In this document: piece by piece, positions 50,493-58,819 of the stretch
How the letters are laid out: the number at the start of each line of letters is the position of its first letter
How positions within the stretch are numbered: the first letter of the stretch is position 1
Source: a virus
DNA length: 64,000 nt
Virus record (IMG/VR): IMGVR_UViG_3300036859_000816
Coordinates: 1 to 64,000 of that record
Reading direction: 5' to 3' (one strand)
The notes under the pieces: generated by a model
Told to the model about the DNA's origin: nothing
Database searches by the model: none
Seen by the model: only the letters and a program-made list of their open reading frames with translations
Program-made: the position numbers and the translations under genes

Positions 50493-51248
50493 ATGGCTAA
50501 AGTTGTTACGATTCGCGAGCGCGTTCATCAGCCGTTCTGGGACACACTCGTACGCACCGCCGGTCTCGTACCCGGCACCCTCAACGATACCACCACTCTG
50601 TTCACTTCGAACGGTTCCCGTTCGGAGGCAACAACCAACCTGCAGAACGGCAGCACGTTGCCGTCGGATCAGAGTCACGTTGTGCTCGCCTTGCGCGTGT
50701 TCACGTGGTTCCGCAATCCGATTCTGCGCATTGCGGGTCAACCGGCGGGCGCGGTCGCGTTCAACGGCGACTTTAGCGAATTGGCGCCATGGGTGACGCC
50801 TGGTAGTCCGGCCTTCGGTCAGGCTCCGGGTCAAATCCAGGACGTTTACCGTCTGCACTGGCAGGCGGAAGAGCAGCTGCACTGGGACTTCGGTACCGGT
50901 CTCAAGGACTCGATCTTCAACATGCCCACCTGGTACTTCCCGGCGGGCGGTGGAATTTCGGGCGACATGGGCGGCGCGACCGACCTGATCCACTGGCAAA
51001 ACAGTGGCTGGGATGGTCACTCCGGCATCCTGCGCCTCGCGCGCGCAATCCTGCTCCCTCCGCGTCAGAACATCATCACGCGAGCGAAAATCTTCCCGCT
51101 CGAGGCCAACGGCCAAGCGATGACGTTCGGCACGACCCAGGGTTCGCGCAACATGTTGTCGCTCAAAGACAACATCAACACCGTCGACGCGATTCAGAAG
51201 GTCATTACCTTCACCTTTGACGGATTGTTCAGTCGCGACGTCCAGTAG
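50493..51248 (+). CDS. Candidate major capsid protein (single jelly-roll-like)
   Basis: 251 residues with strong AGGAG RBS. Beta-rich throughout: VVLALRVFTWFRNPILRI, GAVAFNGDFSEL, RLARAILLPPRQNIITRAKIFP and VITFTFDGLFSRDVQ, which end like a jelly-roll edge. No long helix, cysteine or membrane segment. Its place after the core protein, strong RBS, structured leader and simple soluble fold make it the best major-capsid candidate here. It could also be a minor capsid or penton protein. Fold prediction would settle it. Confidence 0.5.
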   Translation: MAKVVTIRERVHQPFWDTLVRTAGLVPGTLNDTTTLFTSNGSRSEATTNLQNGSTLPSDQSHVVLALRVFTWFRNPILRIAGQPAGAVAFNGDFSELAPWVTPGSPAFGQAPGQIQDVYRLHWQAEEQLHWDFGTGLKDSIFNMPTWYFPAGGGISGDMGGATDLIHWQNSGWDGHSGILRLARAILLPPRQNIITRAKIFPLEANGQAMTFGTTQGSRNMLSLKDNINTVDAIQKVITFTFDGLFSRDVQ

Positions 51249-51292
51249 CGCCCCCGAATAAATGGTGGTGCACGGAATTATGTAGGTCGGCT

Positions 51293-51328
51293 ATCCTTTC
51301 CGTTGTGAGTAATTGCAACGGAAAGGAT
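51293..51328 (+). other. Perfect 13-base inverted repeat around the HNH gene start
   Basis: ATCCTTTCCGTTG (51293-51305) and its exact complement (51316-51328) flank a 10-base loop. The GTG start codon (51305-51307) lies at the edge of the loop. It could fold the start shut, act as a terminator-like end of the capsid mRNA, or mark the edge of an inserted gene. Confidence 0.6.
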
Positions 51329-52690
51329 GGGTCGATTGGCAGAAAATCAGCACGGGCATTTGAAGTTGGGGCGCGTATAGGGGAGTGGGAAGTCGTAGCA
51401 GCGATCGTTCGCGACGCTACGGACGCACAGAAGAGGAATGGACAGAAGCAGGAACAGTGCTCCGTAGTGCGTTGTCGCTGCGGTCGAGAGCGCACACTAC
51501 CAAATGGATACTTGCGCGCTGGACGCAGTCTAGGTTGCGGTTGCCGTCGTGCTGAGGGCTGGAAGAATAGGAGCCGATCTCACGGCAAGAGCCGCACACC
51601 ATTGTATCGACTTTGGGCGTCTGTTAAGCACAGGCTGATCAGAGATCGCACATACGAAGGCATTCGAATGTACGCGCCTTGGCAGCACGACTTCGAGACG
51701 TTCGAAGCATTCATTCTGAGTCTTGGCCCGAAACCCACGCCGCAACACACGCTAGATCGAATCGATCCACGCGGAGATTACGTACCCGAAAATCTGCGGT
51801 GGGCTGACAAGGCTATGCAAGCCATCAATCGTCGCCCATTTGCTACTATTCAACAGCTGAGTCATAGGTCTGGACGGACGCTAATCCATGGCCACACCGG
51901 TAGTGAATTGCACAAACATTGGTGCCACATCAAGTACCGCATCAAGAACGAAAAATCATACTCCGGAATTCGAATGTACGAGCCATGGTTGAAGGATTTT
52001 TCAGCTTTTAATGCGTACATCGAGAGCCTTGGCCCGAAACCTACACCGCAGCATTCTCTGGACCGCATCGATCCAACAGGTGACTACGCACCAGGAAATC
52101 TGCGGTGGGCGGACAAGACGACGCAGTCCGAAAATCGCCGCAATAACAAGAGTCGGCAACTCCAGACCAAGAGCATCGTCAGTGTCGGCCAGAAGTACGA
52201 CATGCTGACTGTACTGGAGCTCGTCATCTTAGAAAAGCACGGCGTCACTTGGTACGGTGCGAAGGTGCAGTGCGAGTGCGGTACGATCAAGACCGTTTAC
52301 CAGAAGCAACTGCTATCGGCACGGACGAAGTCGTGCGGATGCTTCAAAAACACGAACCTGCGGTTGGGTCACAAGGCGCTCGAAAAGCCGATTACCGTCG
52401 ATGGTGAAATGTTGAGTTTGCGCGCTTGGTCGCGCCGTCAAGGAATTTCTCCGCAAGTCATCTGGACTCGCATCCACAGGCTGGGTTGGGATCCGGCAGA
52501 AGCCGTGAAGCGCCCGCTGCGAGAGGTTAAGCAGATCGAAGTCAAGGGCGAAAAACTGAACGCAGAAGAATGGTCGGCGCGGCATGGCGTGCCGGCGCAT
52601 GTGATCGTGAAGCGGCTGGAGCGGTTCGGTTGGGATCCAGAACGAGCCGTCACGCAGCCGGTTCGTGGCTGGCGCCGAAAGGCCGCGTAG
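51305..52690 (+). CDS. HNH-type homing endonuclease-like protein
   Basis: 461 residues, GTG start. Two copies of a phage HNH-like block are present: TLDRIDPRGDYVPENLRWAD (about 155-174) and SLDRIDPTGDYAPGNLRWAD (about 250-269), each preceded by GIRMYxPW and SLGPKPTPQH. A cysteine motif (CRCG...GCGC, CECG...SCGC) precedes the first and follows the second. The end has two helix-turn-helix-like repeats with W(S/T)xR and GWDP. This is a free-standing homing endonuclease pattern. It sits between two capsid-like genes and interrupts the virion operon. Confidence 0.75.
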   Translation: MSNCNGKDGSIGRKSARAFEVGARIGEWEVVAAIVRDATDAQKRNGQKQEQCSVVRCRCGRERTLPNGYLRAGRSLGCGCRRAEGWKNRSRSHGKSRTPLYRLWASVKHRLIRDRTYEGIRMYAPWQHDFETFEAFILSLGPKPTPQHTLDRIDPRGDYVPENLRWADKAMQAINRRPFATIQQLSHRSGRTLIHGHTGSELHKHWCHIKYRIKNEKSYSGIRMYEPWLKDFSAFNAYIESLGPKPTPQHSLDRIDPTGDYAPGNLRWADKTTQSENRRNNKSRQLQTKSIVSVGQKYDMLTVLELVILEKHGVTWYGAKVQCECGTIKTVYQKQLLSARTKSCGCFKNTNLRLGHKALEKPITVDGEMLSLRAWSRRQGISPQVIWTRIHRLGWDPAEAVKRPLREVKQIEVKGEKLNAEEWSARHGVPAHVIVKRLERFGWDPERAVTQPVRGWRRKAA

Positions 52691-52708
52691 GCCCATAAAT
52701 TCACGGCG

Positions 52709-52731
52709 AATCCGAAACGTGCGGATTTTTT
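52709..52731 (+). terminator. Probable rho-independent terminator
   Basis: AATCCG (52709-52714) pairs with CGGATT (52722-52727) across a 7-base loop and is followed by a T-run to 52731. It lies 19 bases after the HNH stop. The stem is short, so termination may be partial. Confidence 0.5.
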
Positions 52732-52838
52732 GACGGCATCCGCCGCGGGGTGACAGACTGTCAGCGCACGGAAAAAATCGTCGATTCCGATACGGCGCTC
52801 CACTGGACTGCCGATACTCCTCAGGAGACACGGACAAC

Positions 52839-53807
52839 ATGCAGCAAATCGATCTCGGTCAACTAGTCCAAGGCGTTGCCTCGGCGAACGCGAACGCGCA
52901 ACGCGCACTCAAGGCCGTCAACGAATTCTCGCAGGCAGCAGGTCCCGATCTCAAGGCGGCTCGTGGCGAAATTCGCCGTCTCATTGAGGACACAGCGGTC
53001 CTCAAGGAGGCGATGACCAAGCTCGAAGCGCAGCGCACGGGCAACCCGAAAATCCAGTACGTCGAAAATATCCCGGGTCGACGCATTCCATTTGACGCGC
53101 TCGTGGACATTCCCATCGGCGCGGGCATAACGAGCACGCAGCAAGGCACGATCACGATCTCGCAGGAAGGTCCGTTCGTGGCCGTGGCGCGCTTCGTGAC
53201 GTTGCAGTCGCAGTTCCAGTTTCAGTTCGTTGATCCCGTGACACTGGCGAAGATCAGCTTCATGGGGCGCAGCTTTGGTCGCTACCGTCCAGTGCACTCG
53301 GCATGGGATCTGTCCGATGGTCGACCCGTCGATCAAGTGTCGATGGTCGTCGGCTTTCCTGGCTCGGGTGCGCCGCACGTCATCAGCCCGAGCAATGAAT
53401 CGCCGTGGCGCAGTATGGAAGGCGACTTCCGCATTCTCTTCGTCGAAGCCGGCTCGAGCTATCCGCGCAGCAACATTGAAGTGCCGAGTCCGTTTTGGAC
53501 GACGCAGATCAATTCGCCCTTTCAGCTCGGAGCTCTGGACGTTTTTGAACGCGGCGAAGTGCTGACGTTCAAGGTGCTGCCGACGCACGAGAACAATCCG
53601 CCGTTCGGTAACATCTTCGGCTTTGGCGCACCCAACCCGAATTTCCCGTTCGTCACGAGCGGCTGGGACGCCGTCGAAGGCATCAGCGACCCAAACCGAC
53701 TGGATGCCGGAAATACCGATCCAATTACGCGGCTACCCAACGCGATCATGACCATCGGCTTCCACGGCTATCGCATTATTCAGCCGCCGGGCGGTGGTCC
53801 GTACTGA
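52839..53807 (+). CDS. Capsid-like virion protein with helical N-terminus
   Basis: 322 residues. The first 70 are a helix (AQRALKAVNEFSQAAGPDLK...). The rest is beta-rich: IPGRRIPFDALVDIPIGAG, GTITISQEGPFVAVARFVTL, QFQFQFVDPVTLAKISFMG, LPNAIMTIGFHGYRII. The helical arm plus beta body is a common capsid or vertex layout. CAGGAGA lies upstream. Stop overlaps the next start (TGATG). Which of the three beta proteins forms the main shell cannot be told by eye. Confidence 0.5.
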   Translation: MQQIDLGQLVQGVASANANAQRALKAVNEFSQAAGPDLKAARGEIRRLIEDTAVLKEAMTKLEAQRTGNPKIQYVENIPGRRIPFDALVDIPIGAGITSTQQGTITISQEGPFVAVARFVTLQSQFQFQFVDPVTLAKISFMGRSFGRYRPVHSAWDLSDGRPVDQVSMVVGFPGSGAPHVISPSNESPWRSMEGDFRILFVEAGSSYPRSNIEVPSPFWTTQINSPFQLGALDVFERGEVLTFKVLPTHENNPPFGNIFGFGAPNPNFPFVTSGWDAVEGISDPNRLDAGNTDPITRLPNAIMTIGFHGYRIIQPPGGGPY

Positions 53808-54616
53808 TGGCTGCCGCTGAGATTCAGACTTGGCTGCGTCAGCAGGGTATACCGGCGCAACCGGTCGCTAGCGTACTCGATCGATTTGCGAAGGTGCCGA
53901 GCGAATGCGGATCGCTACGTGTGCAATTTTCCGGTAGTTGGTTGCTGCAACTCGCAAACCATCCGACCACAACTCCATTCGAGCACAGCTTTCGCAAGCT
54001 ACCGCAGGATGGCATCTTCGCTGCCACACCCGAGCGGCCGAATATCATCGAGCTCGGATCGTTTACTGTGCCCGCAAGCATGGTGTTGCTCGTTCTGGAT
54101 TGGCGGTTTGATATTTATCGACCGAATGGCGCCATCGTCGGCGACGTCGTACCCATCGAAGAACGACGGCTCGCTCTGCAAATCGGTTGGGACGTGGTGT
54201 TCAGCGCGAAGCGGACCGCCAACCTCGAATACGAAATCACACCCGCGCCACCTACGACCGGCGGTCTGTCCGCATATAAGGCGAATCCCAACGCTGGCAT
54301 CATTCCGGACAACTTTGGCATCGCGCTGCCGCCCGCGTCACAGGTCGAATTTGATCGCATACGCTTCCTGCAGACGCAGGAGCCGAGCGGCTTAGGCGCA
54401 TCAATGCTCCCACAGCGACATCGGCGGGACGTCCAACCGCAAATGCCGTTTACGTACATTCTCGAGGAAAATCAGACCATTCAGTTTTTGAACATTGCCT
54501 TTCAGCCCGTGCCCATCCCGCTCGCCTTCTTTGAGGTGGAATTCAGCGGGCTGCTTTTGGGCTCCAATGCGTTCAAAGAGTTCATCAAGGGCTCGAATCC
54601 TTGCGTGGGCTACTGA
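53807..54616 (+). CDS. Capsid-like virion protein with GLGA motif
   Basis: 269 residues, beta-rich: LGSFTVPASMVLLVLDWRFD, YILEENQTIQFLNIAFQPV, LAFFEVEFSGLLLG. EPSGLGASMLPQ at about 196-207 is the shared motif. No membrane segment. It could be a second jelly-roll capsid protein or a penton. Confidence 0.5.
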   Translation: MAAAEIQTWLRQQGIPAQPVASVLDRFAKVPSECGSLRVQFSGSWLLQLANHPTTTPFEHSFRKLPQDGIFAATPERPNIIELGSFTVPASMVLLVLDWRFDIYRPNGAIVGDVVPIEERRLALQIGWDVVFSAKRTANLEYEITPAPPTTGGLSAYKANPNAGIIPDNFGIALPPASQVEFDRIRFLQTQEPSGLGASMLPQRHRRDVQPQMPFTYILEENQTIQFLNIAFQPVPIPLAFFEVEFSGLLLGSNAFKEFIKGSNPCVGY

Positions 54617-54753
54617 GCCGTGAGAACCTTTCTGGAGTCGTCCGTGTCCCTCAAACGTCGAAATTGCAACGTAGTGGATCGGCAAAACTGCTACGCGCAC
54701 GTTCGCATCCGGAGTGAGGGCGCGGCCGGCTCCGGGATATATCAAGGTGAGCT
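54617..54753 (+). other. Intergenic stretch
   Basis: 137 bases between two virion genes. A short GGTGAG precedes the next ATG. I see no clear promoter, terminator or conserved structure. Confidence 0.4.
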
Positions 54754-55551
54754 ATGACCGCACTCGGCGCTTACTACGCGACCAAAACACTGGAACCGAT
54801 TGCCGGCTTGGGTCACCTGGGTCAAGCGCCCGAGCAGACCATGTCGGCGCTGGCCGCCAATACGATGCAGAGCTTTCTGCAGTCGATTCAGCCGCTCGGT
54901 ATCTACATTCCCTGGGCCGACCAGGTAGGCGAACACGACTGGAAGGTCGTTTCACCCGATCAGCGGTACGCCCTATATCCCGTAACGGCGGACATCTTGT
55001 CGTCCGCGGAACGGGCATCGTTCGGGCAACCCGTCGGCTTCGTTACGGTGTTGTCGGCGCATCAGCTCACTCTCGCTGATGCGGCACGTCTATTTGATGG
55101 CACGCCGTTCGAGTACTTCTCGACGGATGCATCGTACCGTGATGACGATCACAAATCCGCGCCAACGATTTACTTCGTCTACTGGGGTCGGTTGCGCGAC
55201 ACGGCGCAGACCGTCGGCAACTACAAGACGCTCGAGAGCCAAGCCAAAGCGATGGGTGTTCAGCTCGCGTTTCCCGTGTACGTCAACGTACCGGCCGACG
55301 CGACGCAACCCGCGATCGATTTCAATCTTGCGCTCAAAGCTCAACAGCTCGCGCCGACGACCGCGGCCATGCCAACGGCGATTGCGCCAACGCCAGTCGC
55401 ACCTACGGCGATAGCGCCCGCGGCTGCCGTAACGCAGAAATCATCCGGCATCCCTTCGTTGCTGTTGATTCTGGCCGTTGGCGGAGTGGCCGCTTACGCC
55501 GGCTACCGCATCATGCACGGCGGTCGTCGCAGAGCCGCCACTGTGTCGTAA
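54754..55551 (+). CDS. Virion-type protein with C-terminal anchor
   Basis: 265 residues. EPIAGLGHLGQ lies near residue 14. A soluble alpha/beta region (about 30-200) precedes an Ala/Pro/Thr stalk (about 205-230) and a membrane segment (IPSLLLILAVGGVAAYAGY), ending in basic HGGRRRAATVS. The same layout as the 37961-38845 product. Confidence 0.6.
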   Translation: MTALGAYYATKTLEPIAGLGHLGQAPEQTMSALAANTMQSFLQSIQPLGIYIPWADQVGEHDWKVVSPDQRYALYPVTADILSSAERASFGQPVGFVTVLSAHQLTLADAARLFDGTPFEYFSTDASYRDDDHKSAPTIYFVYWGRLRDTAQTVGNYKTLESQAKAMGVQLAFPVYVNVPADATQPAIDFNLALKAQQLAPTTAAMPTAIAPTPVAPTAIAPAAAVTQKSSGIPSLLLILAVGGVAAYAGYRIMHGGRRRAATVS

Positions 55552-56192
55552 TGCTGCCGATCATAGCGGTATCGGGATTAGGTGCGACGCAGGCGGATCA
55601 ATCTTCTGTGCGCTGCCGAACGCGAGCGCGCCCATGGGGTGCAACCCAATCATCCGAGCCTAGCTGTCAACCGCGGCCGCAACCCTGGTCGTGGATGCTC
55701 CCACCAGCGCCACCCGCTATCTCTACACCACCGAAGGTAGCCGTTGTCCGTGCTCCGGTTGTAGTCGCCAAGCCGCCGCCGGTCGTAAAAGCAAAGCCTG
55801 CACCCGTTGTAACAGTCAAGCCTGCTCCGACCGTAGTAAAATGCGAACCGGGAATGAAAGACTGCGCATGCAGAGCAGATAGCACGTGCGACCGCGGTTC
55901 GCGTTGTGTGGCGCACACGTGTGTGCCATGCAAACTGGGTACGCATAAATGCCAATGCGATGACAATGGAAAATGTCCGGGGCGCACAAGCAAAACCGGG
56001 AAGCTCTATTGCAAGTCGGGCATCTGCAAAAAGAGAGTGCACCACGGCATCTGGCCATTTTCTTCAACGAGCTACGAAGGACTCGGTGAAGAGCCGGCCG
56101 CACCGCTTTGGGCTTGGGCTGGTATCATCGGTTTGACGGGATTCATCTTTTGGTCGACGCTCCGTCCGCCGCGCCTACCGATAGGACGCTGA
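55551..56192 (+). CDS. Cys-rich virion-type membrane protein with GLG motifs
   Basis: 213 residues. VSGLGATQ near residue 8 and YEGLGEEP near residue 177. A Pro/Val/Lys stalk (about 60-95) leads to a cysteine-rich domain with about ten Cys (about 97-160), which resembles small disulfide-rich repeats. The end has a membrane segment (LWAWAGIIGLTGFIFWS). The many Cys imply exposure outside the cytoplasm or a late oxidised state. Confidence 0.6.
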   Translation: MLPIIAVSGLGATQADQSSVRCRTRARPWGATQSSEPSCQPRPQPWSWMLPPAPPAISTPPKVAVVRAPVVVAKPPPVVKAKPAPVVTVKPAPTVVKCEPGMKDCACRADSTCDRGSRCVAHTCVPCKLGTHKCQCDDNGKCPGRTSKTGKLYCKSGICKKRVHHGIWPFSSTSYEGLGEEPAAPLWAWAGIIGLTGFIFWSTLRPPRLPIGR

Positions 56193-56193
56193 T

Positions 56194-56436
56194 ATGGCTG
56201 AACCGCAACTGGTCGTCAGTCCCCAGGACATCGAGAAGGTACTGAAAGGGGCCAAAGCGATCGGTAACCCGATGGCCATCGTTCAACGCTTTGCCGGCCT
56301 GGGCGAAGCGGAACAGCAGGCGGGTATACCGGGATGGGCTTGGTTGTCGCTGGCCGTGGGCGTCGGTGTCGTAGTGGGCATGCAACTACGGCCCGCAGTG
56401 GATGATTTTTTGCAGAACCGCGGCTTCCGCCGCTAA
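56194..56436 (+). CDS. Small virion-type membrane protein
   Basis: 80 residues. RFAGLGEAE near residue 32, then a membrane segment (WAWLSLAVGVGVVVGM) and a short charged tail. A minimal example of the GLG-then-anchor layout. Confidence 0.6.
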   Translation: MAEPQLVVSPQDIEKVLKGAKAIGNPMAIVQRFAGLGEAEQQAGIPGWAWLSLAVGVGVVVGMQLRPAVDDFLQNRGFRR

Positions 56437-56448
56437 ACTGGAGCGGCA

Positions 56449-57948
56449 ATGGCGTACAACCACATGTCGGCATATCAGGAAGGCATTCTCGGCGCTTTAA
56501 TGCGTCAGCCCGGCTCCGTGCACGAAGGCAGCCTGGGCGTGCTCATGCGTCAGCCCGGGTCTGTACACGAGGGCAGTCTGGGCATTCTGATGCGTCAGCC
56601 GGGCTCCGTGCACGAAGGCAGCCTTGGCGTGCTCATGCGCCAGCCTGGGTCTGTACACGAGGGTAGTTTGGGCGCACTCATGCGTCAGCCGGGATCCGTT
56701 CACGAAGGCAGCTTAGGCGTGACGCCGCGCCGTCGCATTTGGACAGCCGCATCACCGCTCTTGCAAGGGATCGGTCTGGCGCCTGCACCAATGACCGCTC
56801 CGGGAACGTCCGTCATGATGGCTCCGCGCGTTGCGGGTATGCCCGCGTACGCGCGCGCGGCGGCGGAACGAGCTCGCGCCCGCGCGGAATGTCAAGCGCG
56901 CTGCTATGCGCTGCCGACAGCAAAGCGCCCGGGCTGTCTGTCGGGTTGTTCCCGATCCTATCCCGTGAGCGGCCTCGGAGCTCTGATGGCGCCGCCTGGT
57001 GCGGCCGTCATGATGCGGCCACCAACGCGGGCAATGCCCGCATCGGCGCGTGCTGCCATGGAGCGCGCCCGGGATCGCGCGGAATGCCGCTCGCGCTGCT
57101 ATGCGCTGCCGTCGGCGTCGCGTACGCCGTGTCTATCGACGTGTTTAGCAACGTACCCCTTGACCGGTCTCGGAGCGGATGGAGATGCAGCCGCAGCGGC
57201 CGCACGCGAAGCCGCCGAACACGCAACGACCCGTGTGTCGTCTGAACAGGCGGCTTCAGCTGCAACGATCAAAGCTTCGCAGGCAGCGGCTCAGGCTGCT
57301 GCGGCGACGCATCCGATCGAACGAGCGGCGGCTGAGAGTGCAGCGTCCGCGGCAGCAGCCGCTGCTGCACAACATACCCAACAAGCGCAAGCGGCTCGGG
57401 CTGCTGAGATCAGTGCCGTCGCTAGAATGCGGATGATTGCGGCATCGCCACATCGTCCGCACTATCCGCCCTGGGCCGCAGCGGCAGCCATTGTGCCGCC
57501 TGGTCAGCGCGTACGCAGGCGCGCTACGCCGTGGTTTGGACAGTACGGTCGGGCAGCGAAAACCATTGGCAAGGGATTCTCGAAGGTTCAGCACTACGCG
57601 GAAACGCCCGAGCGATACATACAAAAGGTGCCCGTTGTGGGCACTGCGGCGAAAGCGGCGAAGACTGTTATCGAGGCTCCCATCAAAGCCATTACGTCAC
57701 TTTTCGGTCTGGGCGCGGCGCCGCAAACGGTTGCCGCCAAAATGGCTTCCGCGACGGCACGCGCGGTTTGTCTCAAGAACTGTGAAAAGCGTCCGGGAGC
57801 CGCATTCGCTCCATGCGTGAGTAGCTGCTTGAATCAGTATCCCTTGCATGGTCTGGGCGCCGAAACACCGGCCGGGGATACGAGCTGGCTCTGGATCGTG
57901 GGAGGCGTGGCACTGCTCGGCGCAGTCGTAGTAATGGCGTCGCGGTGA
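56449..57948 (+). CDS. Virion protein with 15-residue repeats, three Cys modules and an anchor
   Basis: 499 residues. Residues 15-89 are five repeats of GxLMRQPGSVHEGSL. Three modules follow with CxxxC...PxxxxxxCxxxC...YPxxGLG (about 145-177, 210-242, 439-472), each ending in a GLG motif (VSGLGAL, LTGLGAD, LHGLGAE); a fourth, SLFGLGAAP, lies near 421. An Ala/Gln helical region separates modules two and three. The C-terminus is a membrane segment (WLWIVGGVALLGAVVVM). This pairing of module and GLG is the clearest sign that GLG ends domains. Confidence 0.65.
   Translation: MAYNHMSAYQEGILGALMRQPGSVHEGSLGVLMRQPGSVHEGSLGILMRQPGSVHEGSLGVLMRQPGSVHEGSLGALMRQPGSVHEGSLGVTPRRRIWTAASPLLQGIGLAPAPMTAPGTSVMMAPRVAGMPAYARAAAERARARAECQARCYALPTAKRPGCLSGCSRSYPVSGLGALMAPPGAAVMMRPPTRAMPASARAAMERARDRAECRSRCYALPSASRTPCLSTCLATYPLTGLGADGDAAAAAAREAAEHATTRVSSEQAASAATIKASQAAAQAAAATHPIERAAAESAASAAAAAAAQHTQQAQAARAAEISAVARMRMIAASPHRPHYPPWAAAAAIVPPGQRVRRRATPWFGQYGRAAKTIGKGFSKVQHYAETPERYIQKVPVVGTAAKAAKTVIEAPIKAITSLFGLGAAPQTVAAKMASATARAVCLKNCEKRPGAAFAPCVSSCLNQYPLHGLGAETPAGDTSWLWIVGGVALLGAVVVMASR
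56491..56715 (+). repeat. Five tandem 45-base repeats
   Basis: Copies start at 56491, 56536, 56581, 56626 and 56671. They code GxLMRQPGSVHEGSL. Odd and even copies differ in codon use (for example GTGCACGAAGGC versus GTACACGAGGGC), giving a 90-base higher-order unit, so pairs were probably duplicated. Confidence 0.8.
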
Positions 57949-58544
57949 ATCCAACCGGCATCGACGGATTTTTGCATCGGCTCGGCGAAGTCCTCGGAAC
58001 ACTGCAAGCCGCGCCGGGTCCCGTCCATCGGCGCATCTGGATCGAGCTCGGTCCCTGGCTTCGAACACTGACGGTTGAGGCCGCGCCGAAGTGGCTCGGG
58101 CGGCTCGCCGCCGAGTTGCCATGTCATGTTGCAGCGATCGAACATGATGGCGCGCGCAAGTGTCCTCGGCATGCCGTCGCGCTCTGCATGCTCTGCGGTG
58201 GCGCAACGTGCCTCGAGCACGCGTTCATCGATATCCACGGCGAATCGATCTGTTACGTATGTGCGACGAAAGCGTTACACGGTCATGTGCACCACGCGCC
58301 GCCGCCAAAGGTACCGCGAGACGTGCAGTCACCGCGCGATGTCGCCTGGGCTTGCCGGCAGCTCAAAGTAGACAGCGACGTGACCGCGGCCGAGTTACAT
58401 ACTGCGCACCGCAAGTTAAGCGCACACTGGCATCCGGACCGCTATCGTACTGAGCAACAGAAGGCAAACGCAGAGCGACGCTTCAAGGACGTTCAACGAG
58501 CTTTCGATATCTTGCAGAAGCATCTGCAACGTAGTGCTGCATGA
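57945..58544 (+). CDS. J-domain protein with zinc-like cysteines
   Basis: 199 residues, GTG start in a GTGA overlap. A middle cysteine/histidine cluster (CPRHAVALCMLCGG, then CYVCA) could bind zinc. The end has a J-domain: HRKLSAHWHPDRYRTEQQKA with HPD near 164, then RFKDVQRAFDIL. J-domains activate host Hsp70. It may recruit host DnaK to virion assembly. Confidence 0.75.
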   Translation: MNPTGIDGFLHRLGEVLGTLQAAPGPVHRRIWIELGPWLRTLTVEAAPKWLGRLAAELPCHVAAIEHDGARKCPRHAVALCMLCGGATCLEHAFIDIHGESICYVCATKALHGHVHHAPPPKVPRDVQSPRDVAWACRQLKVDSDVTAAELHTAHRKLSAHWHPDRYRTEQQKANAERRFKDVQRAFDILQKHLQRSAA

Positions 58545-58555
58545 GGGAGTAAAAT

Positions 58556-58816
58556 CTGACTGAGCTGAATAAGCTGAGCGATGCGACCGTGCATCAGCAC
58601 GCTGTGATAGCGCTACGTGAAGCGACCAAACAATTGGTGGATGCGCAAGCGGATCTAGCCTTGGGCAGCATTCTCCGATCGACGATCGATATGGCGTTGA
58701 AGAGCGTAGAAGACGCGCGCGAGGCAGTGTACGAACTGCGCCGTCGAGCCGGCGCGACAACGCGCCTGCGATCTCAGTTGCCGCGTGACGACGATGATCC
58801 GCATGCCAAACGCTAA
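58556..58816 (+). CDS. Small helical protein, probable CTG start
   Basis: 86 residues if started at CTG 58556 (LTELNKLSDATVHQHAV). GAGGGAG lies 6 bases upstream at ideal spacing, while no ATG, GTG or TTG fits there. A GTG at 58589 has no Shine-Dalgarno. The chain is helical and ends with basic and acidic residues. Function unknown. Confidence 0.5.
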   Translation: MTELNKLSDATVHQHAVIALREATKQLVDAQADLALGSILRSTIDMALKSVEDAREAVYELRRRAGATTRLRSQLPRDDDDPHAKR

Positions 58817-58819
58817 AAA

